Shown: positions 23,175 to 33,441, counted from the first letter of the stretch. The stretch is DNA of 64,000 bases from Chloroflexi bacterium TSY (GCA_019217005.1 JAHBNG010000073.1:1-64000); one strand, 5' to 3'. The notes: generated by a model from the letters alone, not told the origin. Numbers and translations: made by a program.

Positions 23175-25229
23175 TTACCGGAGAGTATCTCGCTCCAATT
23201 GCTTTGCCTCTTGCAACACTTTGCGATGGTTCACAAGTGGCAACATCGCCGTTGTTACACCTGCAGCGAGTCCGGTCACATTAAAGATACGGGTGTGTAA
23301 AAAACCAAATTGCCAGAAGAAGACACCACCCAGACAAAGCAGGCTCGGGACAAAAATTGCAGACATGGTTGTGAGCATATTGGTGTTAAAATCGTTCGCA
23401 ATATCAAATAGTACGCAGAGTTGCTTGAGGCTCTCATCCATTAAGATTACCTCTGCTGTATCTGTGGCAAGGGTAGACGCACCACGGAGCGAGACAGAAA
23501 CGTGCGCTTGTTTTAATGCAATTGAATCGTTGATGCCATCTCCCACATAGCAAATGACTTTTCCTTCATTTTGAAGTTGTTCGATCAGTTGCGCCTTGTC
23601 TTCCGGTAGCGTTTCGGCAAAATAGTGGTCAATCCCAAGCATTTCGGCCAAATTGCGGGTGGGGGCTTCATGATCACCAGAGACAATGTAGAATGAGTTG
23701 ATGTTCCGTTTGCGTAGTCCCTCAAGGACAGATTTGACTTCGGGGCGCAAGGTGGCATGGAGTTCAATTGCTCCAGCTATTTGGCCATCAATTGCCACCA
23801 AAACCAACGAGTGTCCTTGATGATAACATTCATCTTGCGCTTCTTGCATTGCGGGTGGTATAGGAATGCCCTCCACGCGCATAAAACGTATACTGCCAAC
23901 ATGTATTTGCCGTTTCTCAAATGCAACAAACAAGCCATAGCCCATCTTGTATTCTGACTTGTCAATTGCGGGAACGGTCAAAGAGCGAGCTGCGGCAGCG
24001 AGAAGAATGGCCTTCGCAATTGGATGCGACTGATGCTGTTCCGCAGCCGCAGCCGCCTGTAGAATCTCATCGATAGTATAGCCAGCGCAAGTATGGATCT
24101 CTCCAACATGAGGCTGCTCGATCGTCAGTGTTCCTGTTTTGTCAAAGACCACCGTGTCGACTTCATTCAAGAGCTCAAGCGTCCGTCCATCTTTGATCAA
24201 GATTCCCTGTTTGGCGGCTAGATTGAAATAATTCAAAATCCCCAACGAAGTCGTCAAGGTTGTTTTGTATTTCGGATGAACGTCGACGAGTGCCATGGCG
24301 GAATTGAGGCCATTCAATGGCAATACAAGCAGACCCAAGAATAGAGTTGGTAGAACCAATTGGTCAGCCAGATCCTCTGCCCACAACTGTCTTCCCGTCT
24401 TGAAATCAACCGTATCGTTTAGAATCTGGGCAATCTGTGCAGCGGCTGTGGCTTCCCCTGTCTTCTCGACAGAAACGATAATTTTCCCTGCAAGCACCAA
24501 TGTGAGTGCAAAGACGGTATCGCCTTTCTCTTTTTCGGCAGGCACTGATTCACCTGTCAAAATATGTTGGTCAATGGTCGCTGTTCCCTCAACAATTGTG
24601 CCATCAACGGGAATCGTTTGGCCCGCAGCGATCACGATCAAGTCCTTGATTGCCAGGGATTCTATGGACGTCTCAATTTCTACCCCATCCACATAGATCC
24701 ACACAGTGTTCGTTTGGTGACGAAAAACATCAATATAGGTTGTACGAGAATCCTGCTTGACCTTGCTCACCAGGTTGCGGGTGCAGAGACCGACGAAAGT
24801 ATTCAAGCAGAACAAAAAGAAGTATCCATTGATCAATGAGACGAGGTGGATGCCAATCACCAATAGATCAACAGTCACTTTTCCTTCCCGGACCAACATT
24901 CTCCACCCGTCACGAAAGAGCGCACGTGTGGCATAGAGTCCACCTGGGACACTCAGCAGACTCAACGGTGGAAAGAAGATGTCACCGATTAAGGCAATCG
25001 TGGTCGAAGCCGCAGAAATGGTAAATTGGCTACTAGACCATGGTGATTCCGTGCCGGTAAAAGTTGATTCAACAATCGTTGGGGCGGGTGTAGATACGAG
25101 TGCGTGGTTACATTCCTTTTCGGTGGATTTAGATTCTCGAAGCCATAGAGCAGCACGTCGTTTTTTTATGCGCCTACGTGTAACAAGCCCTTTCTCTCCA
25201 AGGCCTATGAATGCCATTCCAAAAGACAT
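23175..25229 (-). CDS. P1B-like P-type ATPase lacking the CPC ion-binding motif
   Basis: A 684-residue membrane ATPase with the P-type motifs intact: actuator TGESVPAEKEKGD, phosphorylation site VFDKTGTLT, the P1B HP motif HQSHPIAKA, and hinge VGDGINDSIALKQA. The transmembrane metal motif normally CPC, SPC or TPC is replaced by VDVHPKYKTT, placed correctly before AKQGILIKDGRTLE. No cysteine is present there and no N-terminal HMA domain is seen. Residue 1 to about 60 is polar and not conserved. Substrate cannot be predicted by the usual rules. ATG 25229 has AGGGA upstream. The alcohol dehydrogenase gene lies 24 bases upstream, in the same direction. Confidence 0.85.
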   Translation of the reverse strand: MSFGMAFIGLGEKGLVTRRRIKKRRAALWLRESKSTEKECNHALVSTPAPTIVESTFTGTESPWSSSQFTISAASTTIALIGDIFFPPLSLLSVPGGLYATRALFRDGWRMLVREGKVTVDLLVIGIHLVSLINGYFFLFCLNTFVGLCTRNLVSKVKQDSRTTYIDVFRHQTNTVWIYVDGVEIETSIESLAIKDLIVIAAGQTIPVDGTIVEGTATIDQHILTGESVPAEKEKGDTVFALTLVLAGKIIVSVEKTGEATAAAQIAQILNDTVDFKTGRQLWAEDLADQLVLPTLFLGLLVLPLNGLNSAMALVDVHPKYKTTLTTSLGILNYFNLAAKQGILIKDGRTLELLNEVDTVVFDKTGTLTIEQPHVGEIHTCAGYTIDEILQAAAAAEQHQSHPIAKAILLAAAARSLTVPAIDKSEYKMGYGLFVAFEKRQIHVGSIRFMRVEGIPIPPAMQEAQDECYHQGHSLVLVAIDGQIAGAIELHATLRPEVKSVLEGLRKRNINSFYIVSGDHEAPTRNLAEMLGIDHYFAETLPEDKAQLIEQLQNEGKVICYVGDGINDSIALKQAHVSVSLRGASTLATDTAEVILMDESLKQLCVLFDIANDFNTNMLTTMSAIFVPSLLCLGGVFFWQFGFLHTRIFNVTGLAAGVTTAMLPLVNHRKVLQEAKQLERDTLR

Positions 25230-25253
25230 AAAAATCCCTATGTCAAAACTAGT

Positions 25254-26282
25254 TCAAGTCTCATCAAAATGGATGCAGATCTTGCCCATCACCGCCGCAT
25301 CGGCCATTTCAAAGCCGCGCTTGCCCTCATCAAGTTTCAAATCCTCACCAACAATGTTGTCCAACACGATCTGCTTGCTCAGGATAAAGCGGCACATCTC
25401 GTCCCACTGAATCTGAGGATAGATACTCGACCCCAGTACAGTATATTCCCATCTGGTTAGTTCATGGAGTGAGGCGGTAAACACGGGATTGCCCAAGCCA
25501 ACGAGGGCAACCGTTCCGAGCGGCTGTAGAATCTGGCCAATGGCTTGATGGGCTGATGTCGCACCCGATGTCTCGACAAGTTTGTTGACGCCAGTGGGGA
25601 TGAGGGCTTCGATCTGCTCGGCAAGCTCCCCCCGGCCAGGATCAAAAACCGCCGCCGTACCCATCTGTTCGGCCAGCGTACGCCTTGCTGCGACAGGATC
25701 GATGCCGATGACAGTGGCACCCATTGCGACAGCAAAACGCGTTGCCAGCAATCCGACTGGCCCAAGACCAGAGATTGCGACAACGTCACGCCCACCCACG
25801 TTCATGCGTGCCAAAGGCGCATAAGCCGTACCACCTTGGCAGGCAAGAATGGCACCGTCGCGGAAGCTCAATTCCTCTGGTAGACGCATCAAAGTAGTGG
25901 CATCGGCCACCATATACTCAGCGTGCGAGCCGTCTGCACCAAAGCCGTAACCAGGTCGGATATCTTTGCAGACGTTATTGTGACCAGTCCGACAATATAT
26001 GCATACCCCACAAGTGCGGCGAAAATAGACGACAGCACGATCGCCGATCGCCCAATCCGTCACCCCTGCACCCACTTCGATGATCTCGCCCGAGGGTTCG
26101 TGCCCAGCGGTGATCTGCCGGTCATACAACTCTTGGGCTAATGATCTGCGATAGATGTGCAGGTCACTCCCGCAAATACCTGAAGCTTTCATTCTAAGGA
26201 GAACCTGATCAGATCCCGGTTTTGGGATTGGCTTCTCAATCATAGAGATCTGGCGTTCGCCAGAATAAGTCAAGGCACGCAA
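25254..26282 (-). CDS. Zinc-dependent medium-chain alcohol/sugar dehydrogenase
   Basis: A 342-residue MDR-family enzyme. TTG 26282 is preferred because it gives MRALTYSGERQISMIEKPIP, the usual family start, with AAAGG eight bases upstream. Catalytic zinc ligands are in SGICGSDLH and TAGHEPSGEI; the structural zinc lobe is CGVCIYCRTGHNNVC; the NAD(P) fold has SGLGPVGLLATRFA. It would oxidise or reduce an alcohol, polyol or sugar using NAD(P). It sits between an ABC importer and the P-type ATPase, and may process an imported sugar. Confidence 0.88.
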   Translation of the reverse strand: MRALTYSGERQISMIEKPIPKPGSDQVLLRMKASGICGSDLHIYRRSLAQELYDRQITAGHEPSGEIIEVGAGVTDWAIGDRAVVYFRRTCGVCIYCRTGHNNVCKDIRPGYGFGADGSHAEYMVADATTLMRLPEELSFRDGAILACQGGTAYAPLARMNVGGRDVVAISGLGPVGLLATRFAVAMGATVIGIDPVAARRTLAEQMGTAAVFDPGRGELAEQIEALIPTGVNKLVETSGATSAHQAIGQILQPLGTVALVGLGNPVFTASLHELTRWEYTVLGSSIYPQIQWDEMCRFILSKQIVLDNIVGEDLKLDEGKRGFEMADAAVMGKICIHFDET

Positions 26283-26318
26283 ATTTTTATACCTTTCACT
26301 ATTTTGCACTGGGGACAA

Positions 26319-26648
26319 CCAGGTCCCACTGTGTGTGATTTACAAAGGATCGGAGATTAGAGATCAGGTATTGGCGCACACGTCTCATCACTCGATCTCG
26401 AATCTCTAGTCTCAGTAGATCCAAATTTGGCGTTTTTGACTATTTTCAGTCGGGAGAGAAGGGATTTTGGGGCCATTTTTTCAGATCTCAGTTGCCAAAA
26501 ACAGCCAATTTCATATCTAGAAATCGCTTAAATTTTACGTAAATGCTAGGTATTGACTGGCAAATACGTATTTATGTCAACTAATTAGCCCAAATTCTCT
26601 CTCTAAACCTGAAATTTGGATCTACTGAGTCTCTAAATCTCACGCGAC
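26319..26648. repeat. Intergenic element bounded by 18-bp inverted repeats
   Basis: CTCAGTAGATCCAAATTT at 26411-26428 and its exact complement at 26612-26629 bound about 180 bases of AT-rich DNA. Similarity continues outward (GAATCTCTAGT against GATTTAGAGA). It fills the gap after an importer permease gene and resembles a small MITE. No coding sequence is supported. Confidence 0.5.
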
Positions 26649-27575
26649 TTATCGATGACGCAACGTCGGGTCGAAGAAATCGCGCAGGGTATCGCCCAGT
26701 AGATTCAGTGCTAAAATTGTTACAGATATTGCCGCCCCTGGAAAGATGACCAACCACCACGACGGACGGAAGGTCTGCACGAGGACGCCACCTAACATAT
26801 TGCCCCAACTCGGCGCTGGTGGCGGAACACCGACGCCCAAGAAACTCAATGCCGACTCTGCAAATACGGCTCCTCCCACGTTCATGCTTAGGATCACCAA
26901 GAAGAGAGCGATGGTTTGGGGCGTTACGTGATACCATAGAATTCGCCTCTGGCTCGCCCCAATAGCTTGCGCAGCCAATACATAATCGTGTTCCTTGATA
27001 GACAGGACGATTGATCGCAAAGTACGAGAGGTGGGGGCAATGCGCGCCGCGGCAATGGCAATGATCACTGTACCAACTCCAGGACGAAGAGCGGCCATCA
27101 GCAGCATGGCGAGGATGAGGAAGGGAAACGCCATCAGGACCTCCACCAGCCGTTGGCTGATGAGATCAAAGGTCCCACCTACGTAACCGCTGACAATCCC
27201 CCAGATCGAGCCCAGCACGACACCTAAAAAAACAGAGCTGAAGGCCACGAGCAGAGTGGCCTGCGTACCCAGGATCAATCGGCTCAAGGTATCTCTTCCA
27301 AGATGATCTGTCCCCAATAGATGGTCAGCCGAAGGAGCATGCTTCATCAAGGCAAAATCTGGCTCAAGAGGATCATAGGGCATGAGCTGTTCAGCAAAGA
27401 TACCCACAATCACCAGCCCAATCAGGATGAAAAGGCAAACCGTGCCAAGCGCTGAGTAACGTAAAAAACGCAATATTTGGCTCCAAGCAGTCGTACGCCC
27501 TTTCTCCGTAAACTGACTTTGTAAGTCTAGAACCACAGATGAAGCGTCTTCCATAAGAGGGGAAGTATGCTGCAA
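26649..27575 (-). CDS. ABC importer permease, OppC/DppC-like (second importer)
   Basis: A 308-residue permease of the DppC type with HLLGTDHLGRDTLSRLILGTQ, the ATPase-contact loop IKEHDYVLAAQAIGASQRRI, ALSFLGVGVPPPAPSWGNML and C-terminal LGDTLRDFFDPTLR. TTG 27575 is accepted as start because GGAGGAG lies seven bases upstream. The DppB-like partner ends 39 bases before it. Intact. Confidence 0.9.
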   Translation of the reverse strand: MQHTSPLMEDASSVVLDLQSQFTEKGRTTAWSQILRFLRYSALGTVCLFILIGLVIVGIFAEQLMPYDPLEPDFALMKHAPSADHLLGTDHLGRDTLSRLILGTQATLLVAFSSVFLGVVLGSIWGIVSGYVGGTFDLISQRLVEVLMAFPFLILAMLLMAALRPGVGTVIIAIAAARIAPTSRTLRSIVLSIKEHDYVLAAQAIGASQRRILWYHVTPQTIALFLVILSMNVGGAVFAESALSFLGVGVPPPAPSWGNMLGGVLVQTFRPSWWLVIFPGAAISVTILALNLLGDTLRDFFDPTLRHR

Positions 27576-27613
27576 TTGTTGTCTCCTCCAGCCTCGATAT
27601 TATTCGGGCGTGC

Positions 27614-28576
27614 TTAATTATAGCGAATCCGTGGATCGAGCCAACCATAGGCTAGATCGATGGCCAGGTTTAGAAAAACGTAGATCACACCAAAAAGAAG
27701 AGTTAGATTTTGGATGACCGGGTAGTCACGGCTCGCCAAGGCGCGGGTTAACGCTTGACCGCTACCCGGTACACCAAATGCGGTTTCCACCGCCACAGCA
27801 CCTCCTAGCAAACCGCCAAGGGCCAATCCAGAGACGGTCACCACGGGCAGTAAGGCATTCTTGAGAACATGAACCCAGAGCACGGATCGATCGTGCAGCC
27901 CTTTGGCTCGGGCCGTACGCGCAAAATCTGAGTTTAGTACTTCAAGAACCGATGAACGCGCTACACGAGCCAGGCCAGCCGCTGCACCTGTTCCCAGTGC
28001 AATGGCCGGACCGAGCGTTACTTGGAGATTGGCCCACGGATCTTCCCAGAAGTGTACAACAGTGAGTGGTAGCCTCCAGAGAAACAGCGAAACAACCACA
28101 AGAATCATGATCATCCCGAGCCAAAAGCTTGGGATCGCGAGAAAGAGGCTGGTAACAAAACGTAACATGTAGTCAACGCCGTTATTCTGGTTTCGGGCGC
28201 TTGCGATTCCAACAGGGAGACCAATCATCCACGAAAGGGCAACGGCCATCAGTGCAATCTGCATGGTGATCGGAAAGCGCAAGGCAATGATTTGACCGAC
28301 AGTCGTATTGGCCATCTCGTAAGATTCACCAAAATCGCCTCGAAGCGCACCTCCAATCCAACTTATATACTGGACGTGAAGAGGTTTGTCTAGACCAAGG
28401 ACTCTGCGCGCTTTTTCCAATTGTTCTTCGCTGAGGACGAACTCTCCCTCTCCAGCGCCAGCCATTGCCGTTGCCGGATCTCCTGGCAAAATACGCACAG
28501 CCAGGAAGATGACAATCGTCACGCCGAAAAGCGTAGGAATCGCAATCAACAGCCTGCGCAGTACATAAGTTCCCAT
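27614..28576 (-). CDS. ABC importer permease, OppB/DppB-like (second importer)
   Basis: A 320-residue permease starting at ATG 28576 (MGTYVLRRLLIAIPTLFGVT) with AAAGGAAG upstream. It has RILPGDPATAMAG, LGLDKPLHVQYISWIGGAL, the contact loop LNSDFARTARAKGLHDRSV and VETAFGVPGSGQALTRALASRDYPV, all typical of DppB. It forms a heteromer with the next gene. A hairpin separates it from the upstream binding-protein gene. Confidence 0.92.
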   Translation of the reverse strand: MGTYVLRRLLIAIPTLFGVTIVIFLAVRILPGDPATAMAGAGEGEFVLSEEQLEKARRVLGLDKPLHVQYISWIGGALRGDFGESYEMANTTVGQIIALRFPITMQIALMAVALSWMIGLPVGIASARNQNNGVDYMLRFVTSLFLAIPSFWLGMIMILVVVSLFLWRLPLTVVHFWEDPWANLQVTLGPAIALGTGAAAGLARVARSSVLEVLNSDFARTARAKGLHDRSVLWVHVLKNALLPVVTVSGLALGGLLGGAVAVETAFGVPGSGQALTRALASRDYPVIQNLTLLFGVIYVFLNLAIDLAYGWLDPRIRYN

Positions 28577-28598
28577 CAAGACTTCCTTTGTGGCAGGA

Positions 28599-28657
28599 TT
28601 GCAAAGTGGCAAGGTTGCAAGCTAAACTCGCCACTTTGTACCCTTGCCACTTTGCAA
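28599..28657. repeat. Inverted repeat between binding-protein and permease genes
   Basis: TTGCAAAGTGGCAAGG (28599-28614) and its exact complement (28642-28657) can form a 16-bp stem. It lies between the highly expressed binding protein and the permeases, where such hairpins often stabilise upstream mRNA or partly terminate. There is no clear U tract. Confidence 0.6.
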
Positions 28658-28671
28658 CTTTGTCACTTTCG

Positions 28672-30402
28672 CTAGGCATCGATCCAGAAGGTATCCGGAG
28701 GTCCGTAAACAGTAAAGAGCCGTCTATCTTCGAAGTGGCCTTTCAGCTCGTTGCGCCAAATGGCATTGTGCTTGGTGAAACCCAAAGGGTAAAATGGTGG
28801 ATTCTCATCCAGCATATCCATCCCTTGTGCGTAGAGTTCGTTGCGGGTTGCTTCATCCTCTTCCGTCAAGATCTGGTTTACCAGATCGTCAAACTCGGGG
28901 TTGGAGTATCTCGAAAAATTGCGGGACCCCCCCGATTTGATCGAAATCGCCCAAGCCAAGACAAAATCGTTCGTCACGGATTTAAAGGAGACATCGATAC
29001 ACATATCGAAAGTGCCGTTCTGCAATTCCGTCAGGCGATTCGCGACTTCGATCACGCGAATTGTGGAATCAATGTTGAGTTTCTTGAGTTCGGCCTGCAT
29101 GGCCGGTGCCAACACATCTGAATGATTCGGATTCGTACCCGATACGATCTCAATGGGTCCAAAGCCGTCGGCGTAGCCAGCATCTGCCATCAGTTGCTTA
29201 GCCATTTCGATCTCTTCGCTATTGTCCTGCTTGTAGCCAGGAATCTGTGCAATCTGATCTGCAGGCATGGCGGCGGTCGTCGAATCAGCCACCCAGCGCG
29301 CACTGCTGATGCCGATAAATTCACCGGCGGCGTAGGCGTTGAGGAGATTGTGACGGTTGACGGCAAGGAAGATGGCACGTCTTACTCTGGGGTCATCCAA
29401 CGGTGGATTCTCATTGTTGATCTGGAACATGACGCACGCATGTTCACCTTCATGCTGGGAGACACCCACAACATCGGAACGTTGCAACCCCTCGTTATAC
29501 ATATCCACGGTCGTGAGTTGCGCAAACTCGGCCTGACCAGTGAGTATAGCGGTCCCTCTTGCGTTCCAGTCAGTCATGTGGATCAATTGAACCTCATCTA
29601 AATAAGGCAAATTCGGATTCCAGTAATCTGGGTTACGTGTAAGCGTCCAGCTCTCGCCCGATTTATACTCACCAAAGACGAAAGGACCCGTACCGGGTGA
29701 ATAGACTGTCGACAGATCCATGTCGTTCTCTTCTAAAGCCTTCTTTTGTAAGACGGGGAAGGCAGAATAGCTGATGAGATCGGGGAAGTAGAACCGGGGT
29801 TCTGTCAGCTCAAAGCGTACTGTCATTGGGTCAATCAGCTCCACCCCGGCCAAGAAGTCTAGATGGCTGCGGTTGGGCATCGCCAATCCTTCTGGTGGCT
29901 CGACGACACGCATGTAGGTGGTGACGACATCTTCGGCTGTAAAATCGGTACCGTCGTGCCATTTCACACCGGGTCGCAGGTTGAACGTATACTGCTTGCC
30001 ATCTTCTGTTTTTTCATAACCCAATGCCAGTTCGGGAACAACGGTCTTGAATCCATCCATCGGGTTCCATCGCAGCAGATTGCTGTGGGTCTTGCTGGAT
30101 ACATCTCGAGTGAGGTTGACATAGGGGTCAAACCCTCTTGCGCCAAACCAACCAGCCCACCGAAGCGTACCGCCTCTCTTGGGGGTTGGCTCTAGAGCGC
30201 TCAACATGCCGGTGTTGAGTGCTTCTTCGAGCAGTTCGTCCGCTGCTGGTCCTGCTGCCGGTGCTGCAGCTGGGGCAGCTGGGGCGGCGCTGGGCTGGCA
30301 CCCTCCTAAAGCGCCCAAAACACTGCCAGAGGCAATGGTGTATGCCACACCTTTCAACACTTGTCGTCGGGTAAATGCTCTTGCGGTCTTTGAGTCTGAC
30401 AT
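28672..30402 (-). CDS. ABC importer solute-binding lipoprotein, family 5 (second importer)
   Basis: A 576-residue protein with a twin-arginine motif (FTRRQVLKG) and lipobox (LGALGGCQ), followed by an Ala/Pro tail. Family-5 motifs include LALGYEKTEDGKQYTFNLRP, KWHDGTDFTAEDVVTTYMRV and VRRAIFLAVNRHNLL. ATG 30402 has AGGAGG upstream. No ATPase genes for this importer lie nearby, so it must share ATPases or have them elsewhere. Confidence 0.92.
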   Translation of the reverse strand: MSDSKTARAFTRRQVLKGVAYTIASGSVLGALGGCQPSAAPAAPAAAPAAGPAADELLEEALNTGMLSALEPTPKRGGTLRWAGWFGARGFDPYVNLTRDVSSKTHSNLLRWNPMDGFKTVVPELALGYEKTEDGKQYTFNLRPGVKWHDGTDFTAEDVVTTYMRVVEPPEGLAMPNRSHLDFLAGVELIDPMTVRFELTEPRFYFPDLISYSAFPVLQKKALEENDMDLSTVYSPGTGPFVFGEYKSGESWTLTRNPDYWNPNLPYLDEVQLIHMTDWNARGTAILTGQAEFAQLTTVDMYNEGLQRSDVVGVSQHEGEHACVMFQINNENPPLDDPRVRRAIFLAVNRHNLLNAYAAGEFIGISSARWVADSTTAAMPADQIAQIPGYKQDNSEEIEMAKQLMADAGYADGFGPIEIVSGTNPNHSDVLAPAMQAELKKLNIDSTIRVIEVANRLTELQNGTFDMCIDVSFKSVTNDFVLAWAISIKSGGSRNFSRYSNPEFDDLVNQILTEEDEATRNELYAQGMDMLDENPPFYPLGFTKHNAIWRNELKGHFEDRRLFTVYGPPDTFWIDA

Positions 30403-31105
30403 CTCTTTGTTTCCTCCTTACCTTTGTCGTGCATGTGCCAAGGAACGTTGTCTCATTGGGAATGTGAGTTCAAAATTGTACTTTGCGTTTGAGATTGGAG
30501 AGTGTGAGAGAGGAAAGCCTGATTTCGCCCGGCGAAATTCTATCTCATTTTTCATCGTACCACAGGTTCCAGGAGTGGTCAAACCCATGCTCAAAATAGG
30601 GAAGTCGTTTTACGTTAGAGGTGAAATCGATTCATACAGCAAGAACAGTTGATTCAACAGAGCAGCAACGCTCACGGCCTACCAACGATTTGCGGTTGTC
30701 AGTAGGTTTGTTGGTTAGATGGTTGGTTAAACAAACTAGCGAACCAACAAACCATCCGCTGTTTACCCCACAAAACCGCAGAGAACCCGATTTGTTAAGA
30801 AGCCCCAGTTCGACAAATCAGCTCTATGCGCCGCTACCTCGTTTGGTGCCGCATCTGATTCTGCATTAAAATAGACATACATCCATCGACAACGATCTCA
30901 GGGTCGTGGCTGGGGGTTAAGAACCTATCCGAAAAGTGGTTGTGAGTGCGACCAGCTTCTCGAGCAAGAATGCGTCGTCACAGAACTTTTCGGATAAGCA
31001 CTGAGTGACGTGCTTCGTTGACTATCCGCTTGTAGCCTGACTAGCGAGCGTTCGCTCATGAGGCATCACTTACCGGACAGCCACTATGCATCTCAGGAGA
31101 CCAAT
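30403..31105. other. Divergent intergenic region with repeats
   Basis: About 700 bases between divergent genes. It contains an inverted pair GGTTTGTTGGTT / GAACCAACAAACC (about 30703-30753) and the 74-bp repeat at 30925-30998. No coding sequence is supported. Confidence 0.45.
30925..30998 (+). repeat. 74-bp fold-back repeat, copy 2
   Basis: The best-conserved palindrome of the family: CTATCCGAAAAGTGG at the left and CTTATCCGAAAAGTTC read inward from the right. It lies upstream of the amidohydrolase operon. Confidence 0.75.
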
Positions 31106-32187
31106 GTGGAGCCTCAAACCGAACGCAAGCCGGTCATTGACTGCGACATTCATAATGTTGTCCCCTCATTTCAAACGTTGAAACCCTATCTAACCCGACA
31201 TTGGCAAGAGTTTTTCTCTCAATCCGGTTTTAGAGGGCCAGCTGCTTCGACGATCTATACATCTGGTGGACCGATTCTTGCTGACGTTGATGTCCACCCA
31301 GCAATTGGTGGACCACCCGGCTCGGATCTGCGCCTTTTGCAGGAACAGATTCTCGATCCTTTGAATATTGATTATGGCATCCTGAACTGTGGTTATGCAG
31401 TAGAGAGCATGCGAAATCCATATGCTTCCGAAGCTTTGGCCAGTGCGGTCAACGATTGGCAACTTGCAGAATGGCTGGAGCCAGAATCCCGTCTGAGGGC
31501 ATCGCTGGTGGTTCCAAGCCAAGATCCAGATTTAGCCGTCAAAGAGATTGAGCGATTGGGCAACCACTCTAGCTTTGTACAGATCTTTTTACCAGTGCGG
31601 TCTCCAGAATTATATGGTCAACGACGATTCTTCCCCTACGAAGCAGCGGTTGAACATAATCTGGCTATTGGCATCCATTTTGGGGCGAATCGGGGACCGC
31701 ACCCACAGCTTCCGGCTGGCCTGGTCATTACGTTGAAGAATATGCCGGCATGGCCCAACTCTTTCAATCGCAGCTCGTCAGCCTTGTGGTGGAAGGGGTT
31801 TTCGAGCAGTTCCCGACTCTGCGTGTGGTCCTCATAGCGAGCGGTATTACTTGGCTACCAGGACTGATATGGCGCCTGGATAAGGAGTGGAAAGGTCTAC
31901 GCCGTGAGGTTCCTTGGGTGAAACGACTCCCATCAGAGTACATACGCGACCATGTCAAACTGACCCTCCAGCCACTGGATGCACCACCAGAACCGCACCT
32001 ATTGACGCAAATTTTTGACCAAATTGCCTGTGACGATATGATCATGTTTTCTACCGACTATCCCTATCGACACTTCAGAACCATTGATGAAGCAATGCCA
32101 GCCGGTATCCCCATCATTCTCGAAGACAAAATCTTGGCTGAAAATGCTCGTACATTTTACCAACTGAATGGCAGAGCAAGTTCATAA
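31106..32187 (+). pseudogene. Amidohydrolase_2-family protein, frameshifted
   Basis: The metal-dependent hydrolase/decarboxylase fold (2-amino-3-carboxymuconate-semialdehyde decarboxylase type) begins VIDCDIHNVVPSFQTLKPYL, with the DxH metal motif. GTG 31106 is preferred since AGGAG lies six bases upstream. The frame breaks near 31708: GPHP-TASGWPGHYVEEYAGM is recovered by four C's instead of three. The rest (MAQLFQSQLVSL, FSTDYPYRH with the metal Asp) is in the second frame. It is similar to the next gene, so the two are a tandem pair. Whether the break is real or a homopolymer error is open. Confidence 0.78.
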
Positions 32188-32209
32188 TTCCAGCATTGGA
32201 GAGGCGACC

Positions 32210-33304
32210 ATGATTTCGACCCTAAAAGAACCCCAAACTCAAGACATGAAGCAGACTGGCATTATCGACTGCGATATCCACATCTCTATGGCGTCTCGAG
32301 AGGCGCTGGACGACTATCTGCCCAGTCGGTGGCATGAGCATCGGCGCAAATATGGTTTCCGTTATCTTTATCCCGATTTGTATATTCCACGTCTTTATCC
32401 CGCGGCTGCGCGAGATGATGCCTGGCCACCAAATGGTGGACCTCCTGGTTCTGATTTGGCCTTTATGCAAGAGCAGCTTCTGGATGAATGGAATATCGAG
32501 GTTGGAATTTTGATCCCACTCTTTGGGCCGCAATGGGATGCTGAGTATGGCGCAGCCCTATCGCAAGCACTCAATCAGTGGGTGATCGCCGAGTGGCTTG
32601 ATCCTGAGCCACGCTTTCGGTCTTCGATCGTCGTCCCCTATGAGGATCCTGATCTAGCGGTGGCTGAAATTGAACGATGCACATCTGATCCGCGATTTGT
32701 CCAGATTGGTATATTGGGGCGCACCCGCGAACCGCTCGGGCGGCGGAAATATTGGCCGATGTTCGAAGCCGCCGCCCGCCACGATCTCCCGATTGCCCTC
32801 CACTTTGGCGGCTTTGGTGGCTGGAGCCTAAGTGGTGCTGGTTGGCCTTCTTTCTATTTGGAAGAACATGTGGGGATGGCTCAGGTTTTTCAAAGTCAGA
32901 TTACCAGCCTAATCTTTGAAAATGTCTTTGAACACTTTCCGAACCTGAAGATTGTATTGGTCGAGGCAGGCTTCGCCTGGTTGCCATCTCTCATGTGGCG
33001 CTTAGATCGATCTTGGCAGATCTTGCGTGACGAAATACCCGCCATCAAGCAACCACCATCAGAAACGATTCGGCAACATTTCTGGATCTCAACTCAACCC
33101 ATTGAGGAACCCACGCAACCAAATCAATTTGACCAAATGCTCGAGCAGCTGGACATGAATGACCGCCTCATGTTCGCCACTGATTATCCACATTGGGACT
33201 TTGACGCACCTGATCGAGCAATTCCATCTCGTTTGCCAGCCGACCTCAAACAAGCTATTTTGGCTGATAATGCGCGGGCGTTATACAAGCTTTTATCTGA
33301 GTAA
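32210..33304 (+). CDS. Amidohydrolase_2-family protein
   Basis: A 364-residue intact homologue of the preceding gene. It has IIDCDIHISM (DxH metal ligands), PIALHFGGFGG (His ligand), and FATDYPHWDFD (Asp ligand) near the C-terminus. ATG 32210 has GGAGAGG upstream. Relatives hydrolyse or decarboxylate ring acids such as aminocarboxymuconate semialdehyde or dihydroxybenzoate, but the exact substrate is not predictable. Tandem duplication and the adjacent Rieske gene suggest an aromatic or cyclic compound pathway. Confidence 0.88.
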   Translation: MISTLKEPQTQDMKQTGIIDCDIHISMASREALDDYLPSRWHEHRRKYGFRYLYPDLYIPRLYPAAARDDAWPPNGGPPGSDLAFMQEQLLDEWNIEVGILIPLFGPQWDAEYGAALSQALNQWVIAEWLDPEPRFRSSIVVPYEDPDLAVAEIERCTSDPRFVQIGILGRTREPLGRRKYWPMFEAAARHDLPIALHFGGFGGWSLSGAGWPSFYLEEHVGMAQVFQSQITSLIFENVFEHFPNLKIVLVEAGFAWLPSLMWRLDRSWQILRDEIPAIKQPPSETIRQHFWISTQPIEEPTQPNQFDQMLEQLDMNDRLMFATDYPHWDFDAPDRAIPSRLPADLKQAILADNARALYKLLSE

Positions 33305-33319
33305 GTCGTCTGGTACTGA

Positions 33320-33387
33320 TGGATGGTGGATAGTGGATAGTTACATGTGCAACTATCCACTATCCACTATCCACTATCCACCATCCA
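33320..33387. repeat. Hairpin of TATCCAC heptamers
   Basis: TGGATGGTGGATAGTGGATAG is answered across a short loop by AACTATCCACTATCCAC and further TATCCAC units, giving a stem of more than 20 bp with four tandem heptamers in one arm. It lies just after the amidohydrolase stop and could act as a terminator or be slippage-prone. Confidence 0.55.
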
Positions 33388-33441
33388 CAAAACTTGACTC
33401 ATTTATTAAGCTTTTTCTATATGACAGAACCTAGTAGATCT

